From positions 1 to 45,811 of the forward strand of contig NZ_JAJAUZ010000057.1 in assembly GCF_020532645.1 (NCBI RefSeq): a stretch of 45,811 nucleotides of DNA, read 5' to 3'. The notes below the pieces were generated by a model that made no database searches, was not told the DNA's origin, and saw only the letters and a program-made list of their open reading frames with translations. The DNA comes from Streptomyces bambusae. GTDB lineage: Bacteria; Actinomycetota; Actinomycetes; Streptomycetales; Streptomycetaceae. Of the stretch, positions 15,590 through 23,177 are shown piece after piece. The first letter of the stretch is position 1. Every line of letters begins with the position of its first letter. The translations under genes and the position numbers were made by a program.

Positions 15590-15686
15590 GGAACGCTCGC
15601 TTGCTGGTCGCAGGGTCCGCGCGCCCGGGCGGGCCGCGCTGTGGCTCCCATCGTCACCCGGGGTCCGGTCATCGGGAAACACGTAC

Positions 15687-15700
15687 ACAGTGCTCACTGT
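15687..15700. promoter_or_regulatory. Candidate LysR operator
   Basis: ACAGTG-CT-CACTGT is a perfect 6-2-6 inverted repeat in the 152-bp gap between the divergent transporter and LysR genes. A weaker dyad CATC-N9-GATG follows at 15701-15717. Position and dyad form suit LysR-type binding; this is inferred. Confidence 0.45.
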
Positions 15701-15729
15701 CATCGCGATCGGTGATGGGCGCGGCGTCC

Positions 15730-15735
15730 TATCCT
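15730..15735 (+). promoter_or_regulatory. -10 element of leaderless lysR transcript
   Basis: TATCCT ends six bases before the GTG at 15742, and no Shine-Dalgarno is present between them. Confidence 0.45.
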
Positions 15736-15741
15736 GGCCCC

Positions 15742-16614
15742 GTGTACGACCCCGGTCAGCTGCGGACCTTCCTCGCCGTGGCGCAGACGCTGAGTTTCAC
15801 GCAGGCCGCGCGGCGGCTCGGGCTGCGGCAGTCCACGGTGAGCCAGCACGTGCGGAAGCTGGAGGAGGCGACGGGCCGGCAGCTGTTCGCGCGGGACACC
15901 CACAGCGTGGAGCTGACCGAGGACGGTGAGGCGATGCTCGGCTTCGCGGGCACGATCCTGGCCGCGCACGAACGGGCCACCGCGTTCTTCACCGGGACCC
16001 GGCTGCGGGGGCGGCTGCGGTTCGGGGCGTCGGAGGACTTCGTGCTGACGCGGCTGCCGGAGATCCTGGAGGCGTTCCGGCACGACCATCCGGAGGTCGA
16101 TCTGGAGCTGTCCGTGGAGCTGTCGGGCACGCTGCACGAGCGGCTGGCGGCGGGCCGGCTGGACCTGGTGCTGGCCAAGCGGCGCGGGCCGCAGGACCGG
16201 CGGGGGCGGCTGGTGTGGCGGGACCGGATGGTGTGGATCGGCGCGGAGGGGCTGCGGGTGGATCCCGACCGGCCGGTGCCGCTGATCGTCTTCCCGCCGC
16301 CGGGGATCACCCGGGCCCGGGCGCTGGAGGTGCTGGAGCGGGAGGGCCGGGCGTGGCGGATCGCGTGTACGAGCGGCAGCCTCAGCGGGCTGATCGCCGC
16401 GGCCCGGGCGGGGCTGGGCGTGATGGCGCACACCCGGGGGCTGATCCCGCCGGGTCTGGTGCGGGTGCCGGACCGGGCGGGGCTGCCGGACCTCGGCGGG
16501 GTGGAGTTCGCGCTGCTGCGGGGCGAGCGGCCGGCGGATTCCTCCGCTCCGGCGGCGGACGCGCTGGCGGCGGCGATCCTGTCGGGCGGCGACCGGCTCA
16601 ACCGGCCGGCCTGA
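15742..16614 (+). CDS. LysR-family transcriptional regulator
   Basis: A 290-residue regulator. The winged helix-turn-helix is at residues 5-62 (LRTFLAVAQTLSFTQAARRL, then RQSTVSQHVRKLEEATGRQLFAR). A periplasmic-binding-protein-like effector domain follows (RLRFGASEDFVLTRLPEIL at about 90, ending near 270). It is divergent from the SBF-like transporter and by the usual LysR logic should control that gene and itself. The GTG start is leaderless, by the six-base spacing from TATCCT. Downstream sequence to 16703 has short G/C palindromes (for example GCCCCGCGCGGGGC, 16636-16649) that may end transcription. Confidence 0.9.
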   Translation: MYDPGQLRTFLAVAQTLSFTQAARRLGLRQSTVSQHVRKLEEATGRQLFARDTHSVELTEDGEAMLGFAGTILAAHERATAFFTGTRLRGRLRFGASEDFVLTRLPEILEAFRHDHPEVDLELSVELSGTLHERLAAGRLDLVLAKRRGPQDRRGRLVWRDRMVWIGAEGLRVDPDRPVPLIVFPPPGITRARALEVLEREGRAWRIACTSGSLSGLIAAARAGLGVMAHTRGLIPPGLVRVPDRAGLPDLGGVEFALLRGERPADSSAPAADALAAAILSGGDRLNRPA

Positions 16615-16703
16615 CCGGGCGGCGGCCGGGCGGCGGCCCCGCGCGGGGCGCCGTGCCGCCGTACCGCCGCGGCGGCCGTCGCGGAAGATCCGGCCGGGGT
16701 TCG

Positions 16704-16743
16704 CCAGTGCCGCGACAGACAACGTTGCCTGCCGCGGCACTGG
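16704..16743. repeat. 40-bp near-perfect palindrome, candidate operator or structured site
   Basis: The two 20-base halves, centred on AACGTT at 16723/16724, are complementary at 18 of 20 positions. The outer arms CCAGTGCCGCG (16704-16714) and CGCGGCACTGG (16733-16743) match perfectly. The core CAG-a-CAACGTTG-c-CTG has one of the two mismatches; the other separates the blocks. A further copy of the outer motif, CCAGTGCC, occurs at 16765-16772. It lies 155 bp before the acyl-CoA synthetase start. See findings. Confidence 0.85.
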
Positions 16744-16897
16744 TATCCGGCGGCAGACTCGTGACCAGTGCCGATGCCCCCGGTCGAGCGCTCGGTGAGG
16801 GCTTGGCAACGGATCTTCCGAGTGCCTCCCGCGGCGGCCCGGTGTGCAGTACCGTCGCGGCGCTGTGGTGGGAGGAGCGGTCGGAAGGAGCGGTCCC

Positions 16898-18742
16898 TTG
16901 CGCGAGTCCACGATGCCCCTGCGCGACTTCACGGTGCCCCCGGTGGTCACGGCGACACCCTCCGGCGGGCTGGCGGACGCCGTCTTCGACCACGCCCTCG
17001 ACGATCCGGACCGGGTGGTCTTCGGCCGCAAACAGGACGGCGTGTGGGCCGATGTGACCTCGGGTCAGTTCCGGGACGAGGTGCTGGCCCTGGCGAAGGG
17101 GCTGCTGGCGCAGGGCATCCGGTTCGGCGACCGGGTGGCGGTCATGGCCCGGACCCGGTACGAGTGGACGCTGTTCGACTTCGCCCTGTGGTCGGTGGGC
17201 GCGCAGCCGGTGCCCGTGTATCCGACGTCCTCCGCCGATCAGGTGTGGTGGACGCTGTACGACGCCGGGGTCACGGGCTGCGTGGTGGAGAACGAGGACC
17301 AGGCGATGACGGTGGGTTCCGTCGTCGACCGGCTGCCGCGGCTGGCCCGGCTGTGGCAGCTGGACGCGGGGGCCCTGGCGGAGCTGACGGCGTCGGGCGC
17401 GCAGGTGGCAGAGAGCGTGGTGCACCGGCACCGGCGGGCGGTGACCCCGGACTCGGTGGCGACGGTGATCTACACCTCGGGGACCACGGGCCGCCCCAAG
17501 GGCTGCGTGCTGACGCACGCGAACTTCATGTACGAGACGGACACCATGGTGGCGCGCTGGGAGCCGGTGTTCCGGTCCCGGCCCGACGACGAGCCGTCGA
17601 CGCTGCTGTTCCTGCCGCTGGCGCACGTCTTCGGGCGGATGGTCGAGGTGGCGGCCGTACGGGCCCGGGTCAAGCTGGGCCACCAGGCGGTGCTGGCCGC
17701 GGACCAGCTGCTGCCGGACCTGGCGGCGTTCCGGCCCACGTTCGTGCTGGCCGTGCCGTACGTCTTCGAGAAGGTGTTCGCGGCGGCCCGGCGCACGGCG
17801 GAGGCGGAGGGGCGCAGCGGCCCGTTCGAGCGGGCGGTGGAGACGGCCGTGCGGTACGCGGAGGCGCGCGAGCAGAAGCACTTCGGGACCGGGCCGGGGC
17901 CGTCGGCGGCGGTGCGGGTCCAGCACCAGGTGTTCGAGCGGCTGGTGTACGGGAAGGTGCGGGAGGCGCTGGGCGGCCGGGTGCGGCACGCGATGTCGGG
18001 CGGGTCGGCGATGTCCCGGCAGCTGGGGCTGTTCCTGGAGGGCGCCGGGATCACGGTGTTCGAGGGGTACGGGCTGACGGAGTCGTGTGCGGCGGCGACG
18101 GCGAACCCGCCGGGGGCCACCAAGTACGGCACGGTGGGGCTGCCGATCCCGGGCACCCGGGTGCACATCGCGGCGGACGGGGAGGTGTGGCTGCACGGGG
18201 CGCACGTGTTCGCGGGCTACCTCAACGATCCCCGGGCGACGGCGGAGGTGCTGCGGGACGGCTGGCTGGCGACCGGGGACCTGGGCCGGCTCGACGCCGA
18301 CGGCTATCTGACGATCACCGGCCGGAAGAAGGAGATCCTCGTGACCTCCAACGGCAAGAGCGTCTCCCCCGCCGCACTGGAGGAGCGGGTGCGCACGCAT
18401 CCGCTGGTCTCCCAGTGCATCGTCCTCGGCAACGACCGCCCGTACATCGCGGCGCTGGTCACGCTGGATCCGGAGGGGGTGGCGCACTGGCTGTCGATGC
18501 GCGGCCGGGCGGCGCCGGCCGCGGCGGAGCTGGCGATGGACGCGGAGCTGAACGCGGAGGTGCGGCGGGCGGTGGTGGCCGCCAACACCCTGGTCTCGCA
18601 GGCCGAGTCGATCCGGGCGTTCCGGGTGCTGGCGCAGCCGTTCACGGAGGAGCACGGGCTGCTGACACCGTCGCTGAAGCTGAAACGGCGGGCGATCGAG
18701 CGGGGCTTCGCGGCGGAGGTGGCGGCGCTGTACGGGCGGTGA
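16898..18742 (+). CDS. Long-chain fatty-acid-CoA ligase (AMP-forming)
   Basis: A 614-residue adenylating enzyme that activates a fatty acid to acyl-AMP and then acyl-CoA. The ATP-binding P-loop is IYTSGTTGRPKG (about 190-201), the A5 motif FEGYGLTES (about 388-396), the A7 motif WLATGDLG (about 455), the hinge region GRKKEI (about 473), and a C-terminal catalytic Lys in TPSLKLKR (about 592). Length is normal for FadD15-type enzymes. I start at TTG 16898 because GGAAGGAG lies eight bases before it; an ATG at 16913 would be 23 bases from that site. The ABC importer downstream, across a repeat region, has its own promoter. Confidence 0.9.
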   Translation: MRESTMPLRDFTVPPVVTATPSGGLADAVFDHALDDPDRVVFGRKQDGVWADVTSGQFRDEVLALAKGLLAQGIRFGDRVAVMARTRYEWTLFDFALWSVGAQPVPVYPTSSADQVWWTLYDAGVTGCVVENEDQAMTVGSVVDRLPRLARLWQLDAGALAELTASGAQVAESVVHRHRRAVTPDSVATVIYTSGTTGRPKGCVLTHANFMYETDTMVARWEPVFRSRPDDEPSTLLFLPLAHVFGRMVEVAAVRARVKLGHQAVLAADQLLPDLAAFRPTFVLAVPYVFEKVFAAARRTAEAEGRSGPFERAVETAVRYAEAREQKHFGTGPGPSAAVRVQHQVFERLVYGKVREALGGRVRHAMSGGSAMSRQLGLFLEGAGITVFEGYGLTESCAAATANPPGATKYGTVGLPIPGTRVHIAADGEVWLHGAHVFAGYLNDPRATAEVLRDGWLATGDLGRLDADGYLTITGRKKEILVTSNGKSVSPAALEERVRTHPLVSQCIVLGNDRPYIAALVTLDPEGVAHWLSMRGRAAPAAAELAMDAELNAEVRRAVVAANTLVSQAESIRAFRVLAQPFTEEHGLLTPSLKLKRRAIERGFAAEVAALYGR

Positions 18743-18760
18743 GGGGGCGGGCGGCGTCCA

Positions 18761-18840
18761 CTGCGGGGCGCCCGGTCCAGCTGCGGGGTCCCGGGTCCCA
18801 CTGCGGGGTGCCCGGTCCCGCTGCGGGATGCCTGCCGGAT
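18761..18840. repeat. Tandem 20-bp repeat, four copies
   Basis: Copies begin at 18761, 18781, 18801 and 18821, each opening CTGCGGG; the first three continue as variants of gtgcccggtccc and the fourth diverges in its second half. The array fills most of the gap between the acyl-CoA synthetase stop and the importer promoter. It has no coding potential that I can defend. Confidence 0.8.
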
Positions 18841-18847
18841 CACAATC

Positions 18848-18893
18848 TGACGGATCGTCATTTCACCGTCGCACGACAATTGACGCCTCATCA
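18848..18893. promoter_or_regulatory. Repeated dyad operator of the ABC importer operon
   Basis: TGACG-GAT-CGTCA (18848-18860) is a perfect dyad. A near-copy TGACG-CCT-CATCA (18881-18893) lies 33 bases, or three helical turns, downstream and overlaps the -35 hexamer. The layout allows cooperative binding of one regulator that blocks or shapes this promoter. The regulator is not identifiable here. Confidence 0.5.
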
Positions 18894-18908
18894 GGTTCCG
18901 CCCAGAAT
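18880..18908 (+). promoter_or_regulatory. Strong housekeeping-type promoter of the ABC importer
   Basis: TTGACG (18880-18885), a 17-base spacer and CAGAAT (18903-18908) closely fit the principal-sigma consensus of Streptomyces. Transcription would start near 18915, leaving a leader of about 25 bases with GGAGGG before the receptor ATG. Confidence 0.7.
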
Positions 18909-18939
18909 GCGGGAATTCCGACCGGAGGGACCTGAGTCC

Positions 18940-20202
18940 ATGTCGCGATCCATCCGCGCGCTCGCCGCCGCTGCCGCCGCCCTGTTCCTCGTGTCCGCCT
19001 GCAACTCCGCCGCCGACGGCACCGGGAACGGCAAGGGCGCCGAGCCCGGCGCGGCGGTGCGCGGCGTCACCGCCGACGCGATCCGGGTGGGCGGCATCGT
19101 CTCGATGACCACCGCCAGCGGCTACAGCAAGAAGGACACCGACCTCGGCGCCCGGGCTCGCTACCTGCGGGCCAACGCCGAAGGCGGGGTCAACGGCCGG
19201 AAGATCGAGTACCTGGGCGCCGAGGACGACGGCCAGGACCCCGGCCGCAACATGGCGGCGGCGCGCAAGCTCGTCCAGCAGGACAAGGTGTTCGCGGTCG
19301 CCCCGATGAGCTCCGTCACCTTCTCCGGCTCCGCGTTCCTGGAGCAGTCGAAGGTCCCGACGTTCGGCTGGGGAACCCTGCCCTCGTTCTGCGGCCCCGA
19401 GTACCTGTACGGGTTCAACGGCTGCCTGGTCCCGATGCCCGGCGGCACCCTCAACCAGACCTGGCCGGAAGGGCTGTTGAAGGTGCTGGGCGGCGGCAAG
19501 GGCAAGACCGTCGCGCTGATCGCCAACGACAGCGACGCCGGCAAGTTCGGCATCCGCACGTTCAGCCAGGGCTTTTCGACCGCCGGGTTCAAGGTGACGT
19601 ACGCCAAGCCGTCCGTGCCCGCCACCGCGGTGCCCAGCGACTGGTCGGCGTACACGAAGGACATCCTGCGCAGCAACGGCGGCAAGGCACCGGACGCGGT
19701 GGTCTCCGTGATGCAGACCCCCAACAACATCGGCCTGTTCACGGCCCTCAAGCGCAGCGGCTACACCGGGGTGCTGTCCGACCCGACCGACTACGATCCC
19801 GGTCTGCTCGCCCAGGAGGCAACCCGCAAGGCCCTCGACGGGGTGCACGTCCTGCTGCAGTTCCAGCCGTTCGAGTCGGACGACCCGCAGATGGCCCGCT
19901 TCAAGGCGGACATCCGCAAGGCCGCCGGCAAGGACGTTCCCCTCAACATGCACATGATGACCGGGTACATGAGCGCCGACCTGTTCCTCGCCATCGCGCA
20001 GAAGGCCGGCCGCGGTCTCACCCCCGAGTCGTTCCAGGCAGCCGCCCGGACCTTCTCCGACACCGGCACCCTCGTCGGCGACCGCAGTGAGCCCAAGGGG
20101 CAGCGGGAGAGCTTCGGTTGCGGCGCGCTGGTGCAGCTGCGGGGCGGCCGTTACGAGGTGTCGGTGCCGTTCGCCTGCCACCCGCCGGTCCCGTTCAAGT
20201 AG
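18940..20202 (+). CDS. ABC importer substrate-binding lipoprotein, branched-chain amino-acid type
   Basis: A 420-residue extracytoplasmic receptor. The lipoprotein signal ends in the lipobox LVSAC with Cys21 as the lipidated residue, followed by a Gly/Ala/Asn-rich spacer. The mature part is a type I periplasmic-binding fold (IRVGGIVSMTTASGYSKKD, RKIEYLGAEDDGQDPGRN, KTVALIANDSDAGKFG). The ligand is not deducible; this family binds branched-chain or aromatic amino acids, amides, short-chain acids or urea. ATG start with GGAGGG at a good distance. The permease/ATPase fusion follows after 17 bp. Confidence 0.9.
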   Translation: MSRSIRALAAAAAALFLVSACNSAADGTGNGKGAEPGAAVRGVTADAIRVGGIVSMTTASGYSKKDTDLGARARYLRANAEGGVNGRKIEYLGAEDDGQDPGRNMAAARKLVQQDKVFAVAPMSSVTFSGSAFLEQSKVPTFGWGTLPSFCGPEYLYGFNGCLVPMPGGTLNQTWPEGLLKVLGGGKGKTVALIANDSDAGKFGIRTFSQGFSTAGFKVTYAKPSVPATAVPSDWSAYTKDILRSNGGKAPDAVVSVMQTPNNIGLFTALKRSGYTGVLSDPTDYDPGLLAQEATRKALDGVHVLLQFQPFESDDPQMARFKADIRKAAGKDVPLNMHMMTGYMSADLFLAIAQKAGRGLTPESFQAAARTFSDTGTLVGDRSEPKGQRESFGCGALVQLRGGRYEVSVPFACHPPVPFK

Positions 20203-20219
20203 GGCGGCCCGGAACCGAC

Positions 20220-23177
20220 ATGGCCGACCTGCCGGTCTTCGTCCTGAGCGGGCTGGTGTCCGGGGCCCTGTACGCGCTGCTGGCCACCGGTCTGGTGCTG
20301 TCGTACTCGGCGTCCGGGCTGTTCAACTTCGCCCACGGCGCCACCGCGTACCTGTGCGCGCTGGCCTTCCACGAGCTGCGCTCCGGCCTCGGCTGGCCGC
20401 CCGTACCGGCCGCGCTCGCCGTGGTCCTGGTCCTGGCGCCGGGCCTCGGGTGGGCGCTGGACCGGCTGATGTTCCGGCGGCTGGCCCGGGTCGGCGAGAC
20501 CGCGCAGATCGTCGCCACCATCGGCCTGCTGGTGGCGCTGCCCGCGGCCGGGCTGTGGGCGGTGGAGCTGCTGGCCGGGCTGGGGGCCCCGGTGGTGCCC
20601 GCGGAGAACGTGTTCGGGCTGCCGGGGGCCGGGCCCAGCCCGGCCGTGTCCTGGCGGCTGCCGGGCGGGGTGGGCATCGATTCCGACCAGCTGATCACCT
20701 GGGTGGCCACGGCCGTGGTGGCGGTGGCGCTGTGGGTGCTGATGCGGCACACCCGTCTCGGCCTGCAGCTGCGGGCCGCCGTCGACGACCGGGCGCTGAC
20801 CGAGCTGCGCGGGATCAGCGCCGACCGGCTGTCGTCGGCGGCGTGGATGCTGGCGTCCGGACTGGCCGGGCTGGCGGGCGTCCTCGCCACTCCGCTGCTG
20901 GGCCTGTCGGCGCACGACTTCACGCTGTTCCTGTTCGTGTCGGCCACCGCCGCGGCACTCGGGCGGTTCGTGTCGGTGCCGGTCGCGTTCGCCGCCGGGC
21001 TGGGGCTGGGCGTGCTGCAGAACCTGGTCGCCGGGTACGCCTCGTTCGCCGAGCGGATCACCGGCTTCCGGACGGCGGTGCCGTTCCTGATCCTGTTCGC
21101 CGGGCTGCTGGTGCTGACCCGGCGGCAGCGGACCGCCGGCACCGCGGCGGCCGATGCGCCGCCCGCCGACCACCTGGCCGGGCTGCCGGCCGTACGGCGG
21201 CAGGGGCCGTGGGTGGTGGGCGCGGTCCTGCTGGGTGCCGCGTTCTACACCGTGACCACGCCGTTCTGGAGCGGGGTGCTGGCCCAAGGGCTGGCGCTGG
21301 CACTGGTGTTCATGTCGTTCACGGTGGTCACCGGGCTGGGGGCGATGGTCTCGCTGGCCCAGGCCACCTTCGTGACGGGGGCCGCGCTGGTCGCCGGGCT
21401 GCTGATGGGCCGCGGCTGGCCGTTCGTGGCCGCGGCGGCCGTCGGGACCTGCGCGGCGGCGCTGCTCGGCGCGCTGGCGGCGCTCCCGGCGCTGCGGCTG
21501 GGCGGGCGCTCGCTGGCCCTCGCGACCCTGGCGATGGCCTTCCTCGCCGACCAAGTGCTGTTCCAGATCGGCCCGTTGCGCAACGGGGACCTCGGCTGGG
21601 CGGTGCCGCGGCCGGTGCTGGGGCCGCTGGACCTGTCCGACGACCGGGCGTTCGGCGTGGCGATGCTGCTGCTCACCGTGGTGGCGGCGGCCGGGCTGAG
21701 CGCGCTGCGCCGCTCCCCCGCCGGGCGGGCCATGCTCGCGGTGCGCTCGGCCCCCGCGGCGGCGCAGGCGTCCGGGGTGTCGGTGGTCCGTACGAAGCTG
21801 CTGCTGTTCACGGTGTCCGCCGGGCTGGCCGGCTTCGGCGGGGTGATGTACGCGTCCTTCAACACCCGCATCACGGCAACAGACTTCACCGCGATGACCG
21901 GCCTGATCTGGCTGGCGGTGGTGGTCGCCGCGGGTGTCCGCCGCCCCCAGTACGCGGTGGTGGCCGCCCTGGTCTTCGCTGCCGCCCCGCCCCTGATCAC
22001 CCGCTACGCCACCGACTCCCCCCACCTCCCCGTCCTCCTCTTCGGCCTGGCCGGCCTGGCCCTGGCCAACGACCCGGACGGCTACTGCGCGGCGGTCCCG
22101 CAGCGCCGGGCCGCCCGACGGCGGGCCCGGGCTGCGCACGCCGCACCGGCCGCGGCCGCCCCGCCCGAACCGGGCCCACCGGCGTCCGCCGCGACGCCGG
22201 AGCCGGCAGGGGGCGGGCGGGACGGCGTACGGGAAACCGGGGCGGCGGACCCGGACGGCCCGCCGGTGCCGGAGGCGGGCCGGGCTTCGCCGGACGGCGG
22301 GCGGGAGTCCGGGGCGGGCACGGACGGCGCGTCTGCTGCGGAGGCGGTCCGGGAGCCGGTACACGGCGCGCCGGAGCCGGGCGCGGGCCGGGCTTCGCCG
22401 GACGGCGGGCGGGAGTCCGGAGCGGGCGTCGGTGCGAACAGGGCCGGCGCGGCGCCGGAGGAGCCGACGGGTGAACGGCGGCGTTCTGCACTGGAGTTGG
22501 ACGGGGTGTGGGCCGGGTACGACGGGGGGAGCGTGCTGCGCGGGGTGGACCTCGTGGTGCGGAGCGGGCAGATCCTGGCGCTGCTCGGGCCGAACGGGGC
22601 CGGGAAGTCGACCCTGTGCCGGGTCGCCGCCGGGGCGCTCGCGGCGGATCGCGGGCGGGTGCGGCTGGCGGGACGGGACCGGACCGGGGACGGGCCGGTG
22701 GCCCGGGCCCGCGGCGGGGTGCTGCTCGCCCCCGAGGGCCGCGGCGTGTTCCCCGGGCTGGGCGTGGCCGAGAACCTCGCCCTCCACCTGCCGCGCCCGG
22801 CCGACCGGGAGGCGGTGTACGAGCGGTTCCCGCGGCTGGCCGAGCGGCGCGACGTACCGGCCGGCTCGCTGTCCGGCGGCGAACAGCAGCTGCTCGCCCT
22901 CGCACCGCTGCTCCACCGCCCGCCCGCGGTGCTCGTCGCGGACGAGCCCTCCCTGGGGCTCGCCCCGCGGATCGTGGAGGAGGTGTACGGGCTGCTGCGG
23001 GAGCTGCGCGCGGCCGGTACGGCCCTGCTGCTGGTGGAGGAACGGGCGGCGGAGATCCTCGGCGTGGCGGACACCGTCGCCTACCTGGCGGACGGCCGGG
23101 TGGCCTGGTGCGGCCCGCGCTCCGAAGTGGAGGAGGACCGGCTGACCGAGGCCTACCTGGGGGTGGCGGCCCGGTGA
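20220..23177 (+). CDS. LivH-LivM-LivF triple fusion: two ABC permease domains and an ATPase
   Basis: A 985-residue fusion. A LivH-type permease spans about residues 1-310 (LSGLVSGALYALLATGLVLS and FNFAHGA). A LivM-type permease spans about 330-620 (FMSFTVVTGLGAMVSLAQATF; LATLAMAFLADQVLFQ). A low-complexity Pro/Gly/Glu-rich linker (about 625-755) contains a duplicated GRASPDGGRESGAG. The LivF-type ATPase occupies 756-985, with Walker A GPNGAGKST, EGRGVFPGL, signature LSGGEQQ and Walker B VLVADEP. All ATPase motifs are intact. The stop overlaps the livG start (GTGA), so the separate LivG-type subunit is made with it. LivM-LivG fusions are known; joining LivH, LivM and LivF in one chain is less usual. 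Confidence 0.9.
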   Translation: MADLPVFVLSGLVSGALYALLATGLVLSYSASGLFNFAHGATAYLCALAFHELRSGLGWPPVPAALAVVLVLAPGLGWALDRLMFRRLARVGETAQIVATIGLLVALPAAGLWAVELLAGLGAPVVPAENVFGLPGAGPSPAVSWRLPGGVGIDSDQLITWVATAVVAVALWVLMRHTRLGLQLRAAVDDRALTELRGISADRLSSAAWMLASGLAGLAGVLATPLLGLSAHDFTLFLFVSATAAALGRFVSVPVAFAAGLGLGVLQNLVAGYASFAERITGFRTAVPFLILFAGLLVLTRRQRTAGTAAADAPPADHLAGLPAVRRQGPWVVGAVLLGAAFYTVTTPFWSGVLAQGLALALVFMSFTVVTGLGAMVSLAQATFVTGAALVAGLLMGRGWPFVAAAAVGTCAAALLGALAALPALRLGGRSLALATLAMAFLADQVLFQIGPLRNGDLGWAVPRPVLGPLDLSDDRAFGVAMLLLTVVAAAGLSALRRSPAGRAMLAVRSAPAAAQASGVSVVRTKLLLFTVSAGLAGFGGVMYASFNTRITATDFTAMTGLIWLAVVVAAGVRRPQYAVVAALVFAAAPPLITRYATDSPHLPVLLFGLAGLALANDPDGYCAAVPQRRAARRRARAAHAAPAAAAPPEPGPPASAATPEPAGGGRDGVRETGAADPDGPPVPEAGRASPDGGRESGAGTDGASAAEAVREPVHGAPEPGAGRASPDGGRESGAGVGANRAGAAPEEPTGERRRSALELDGVWAGYDGGSVLRGVDLVVRSGQILALLGPNGAGKSTLCRVAAGALAADRGRVRLAGRDRTGDGPVARARGGVLLAPEGRGVFPGLGVAENLALHLPRPADREAVYERFPRLAERRDVPAGSLSGGEQQLLALAPLLHRPPAVLVADEPSLGLAPRIVEEVYGLLRELRAAGTALLLVEERAAEILGVADTVAYLADGRVAWCGPRSEVEEDRLTEAYLGVAAR
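22275..22420 (+). repeat. Duplicated 38-bp block in the fusion-protein linker
   Basis: Bases 22275-22312 are repeated identically at 22383-22420, 108 bp (36 codons) apart and in frame, giving the GRASPDGGRESGAG duplication. The similarity runs seven bases further with one mismatch. The block contains cgccggacgg, also a core of the intergenic repeat family at the window ends (ccgtccggcg in reverse). Confidence 0.85.

Noticed and set aside
12040..16614. Biosynthetic gene cluster around the FabH-like gene
   Set aside because: Neighbours are fdhD, a ferredoxin, a transporter and regulators; no ACP, polyketide synthase, peptide synthetase or tailoring set supports a cluster.
18761..18840. CRISPR array
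   Set aside because: The 20-bp copies are directly adjacent without unique spacers, and no cas genes are present.
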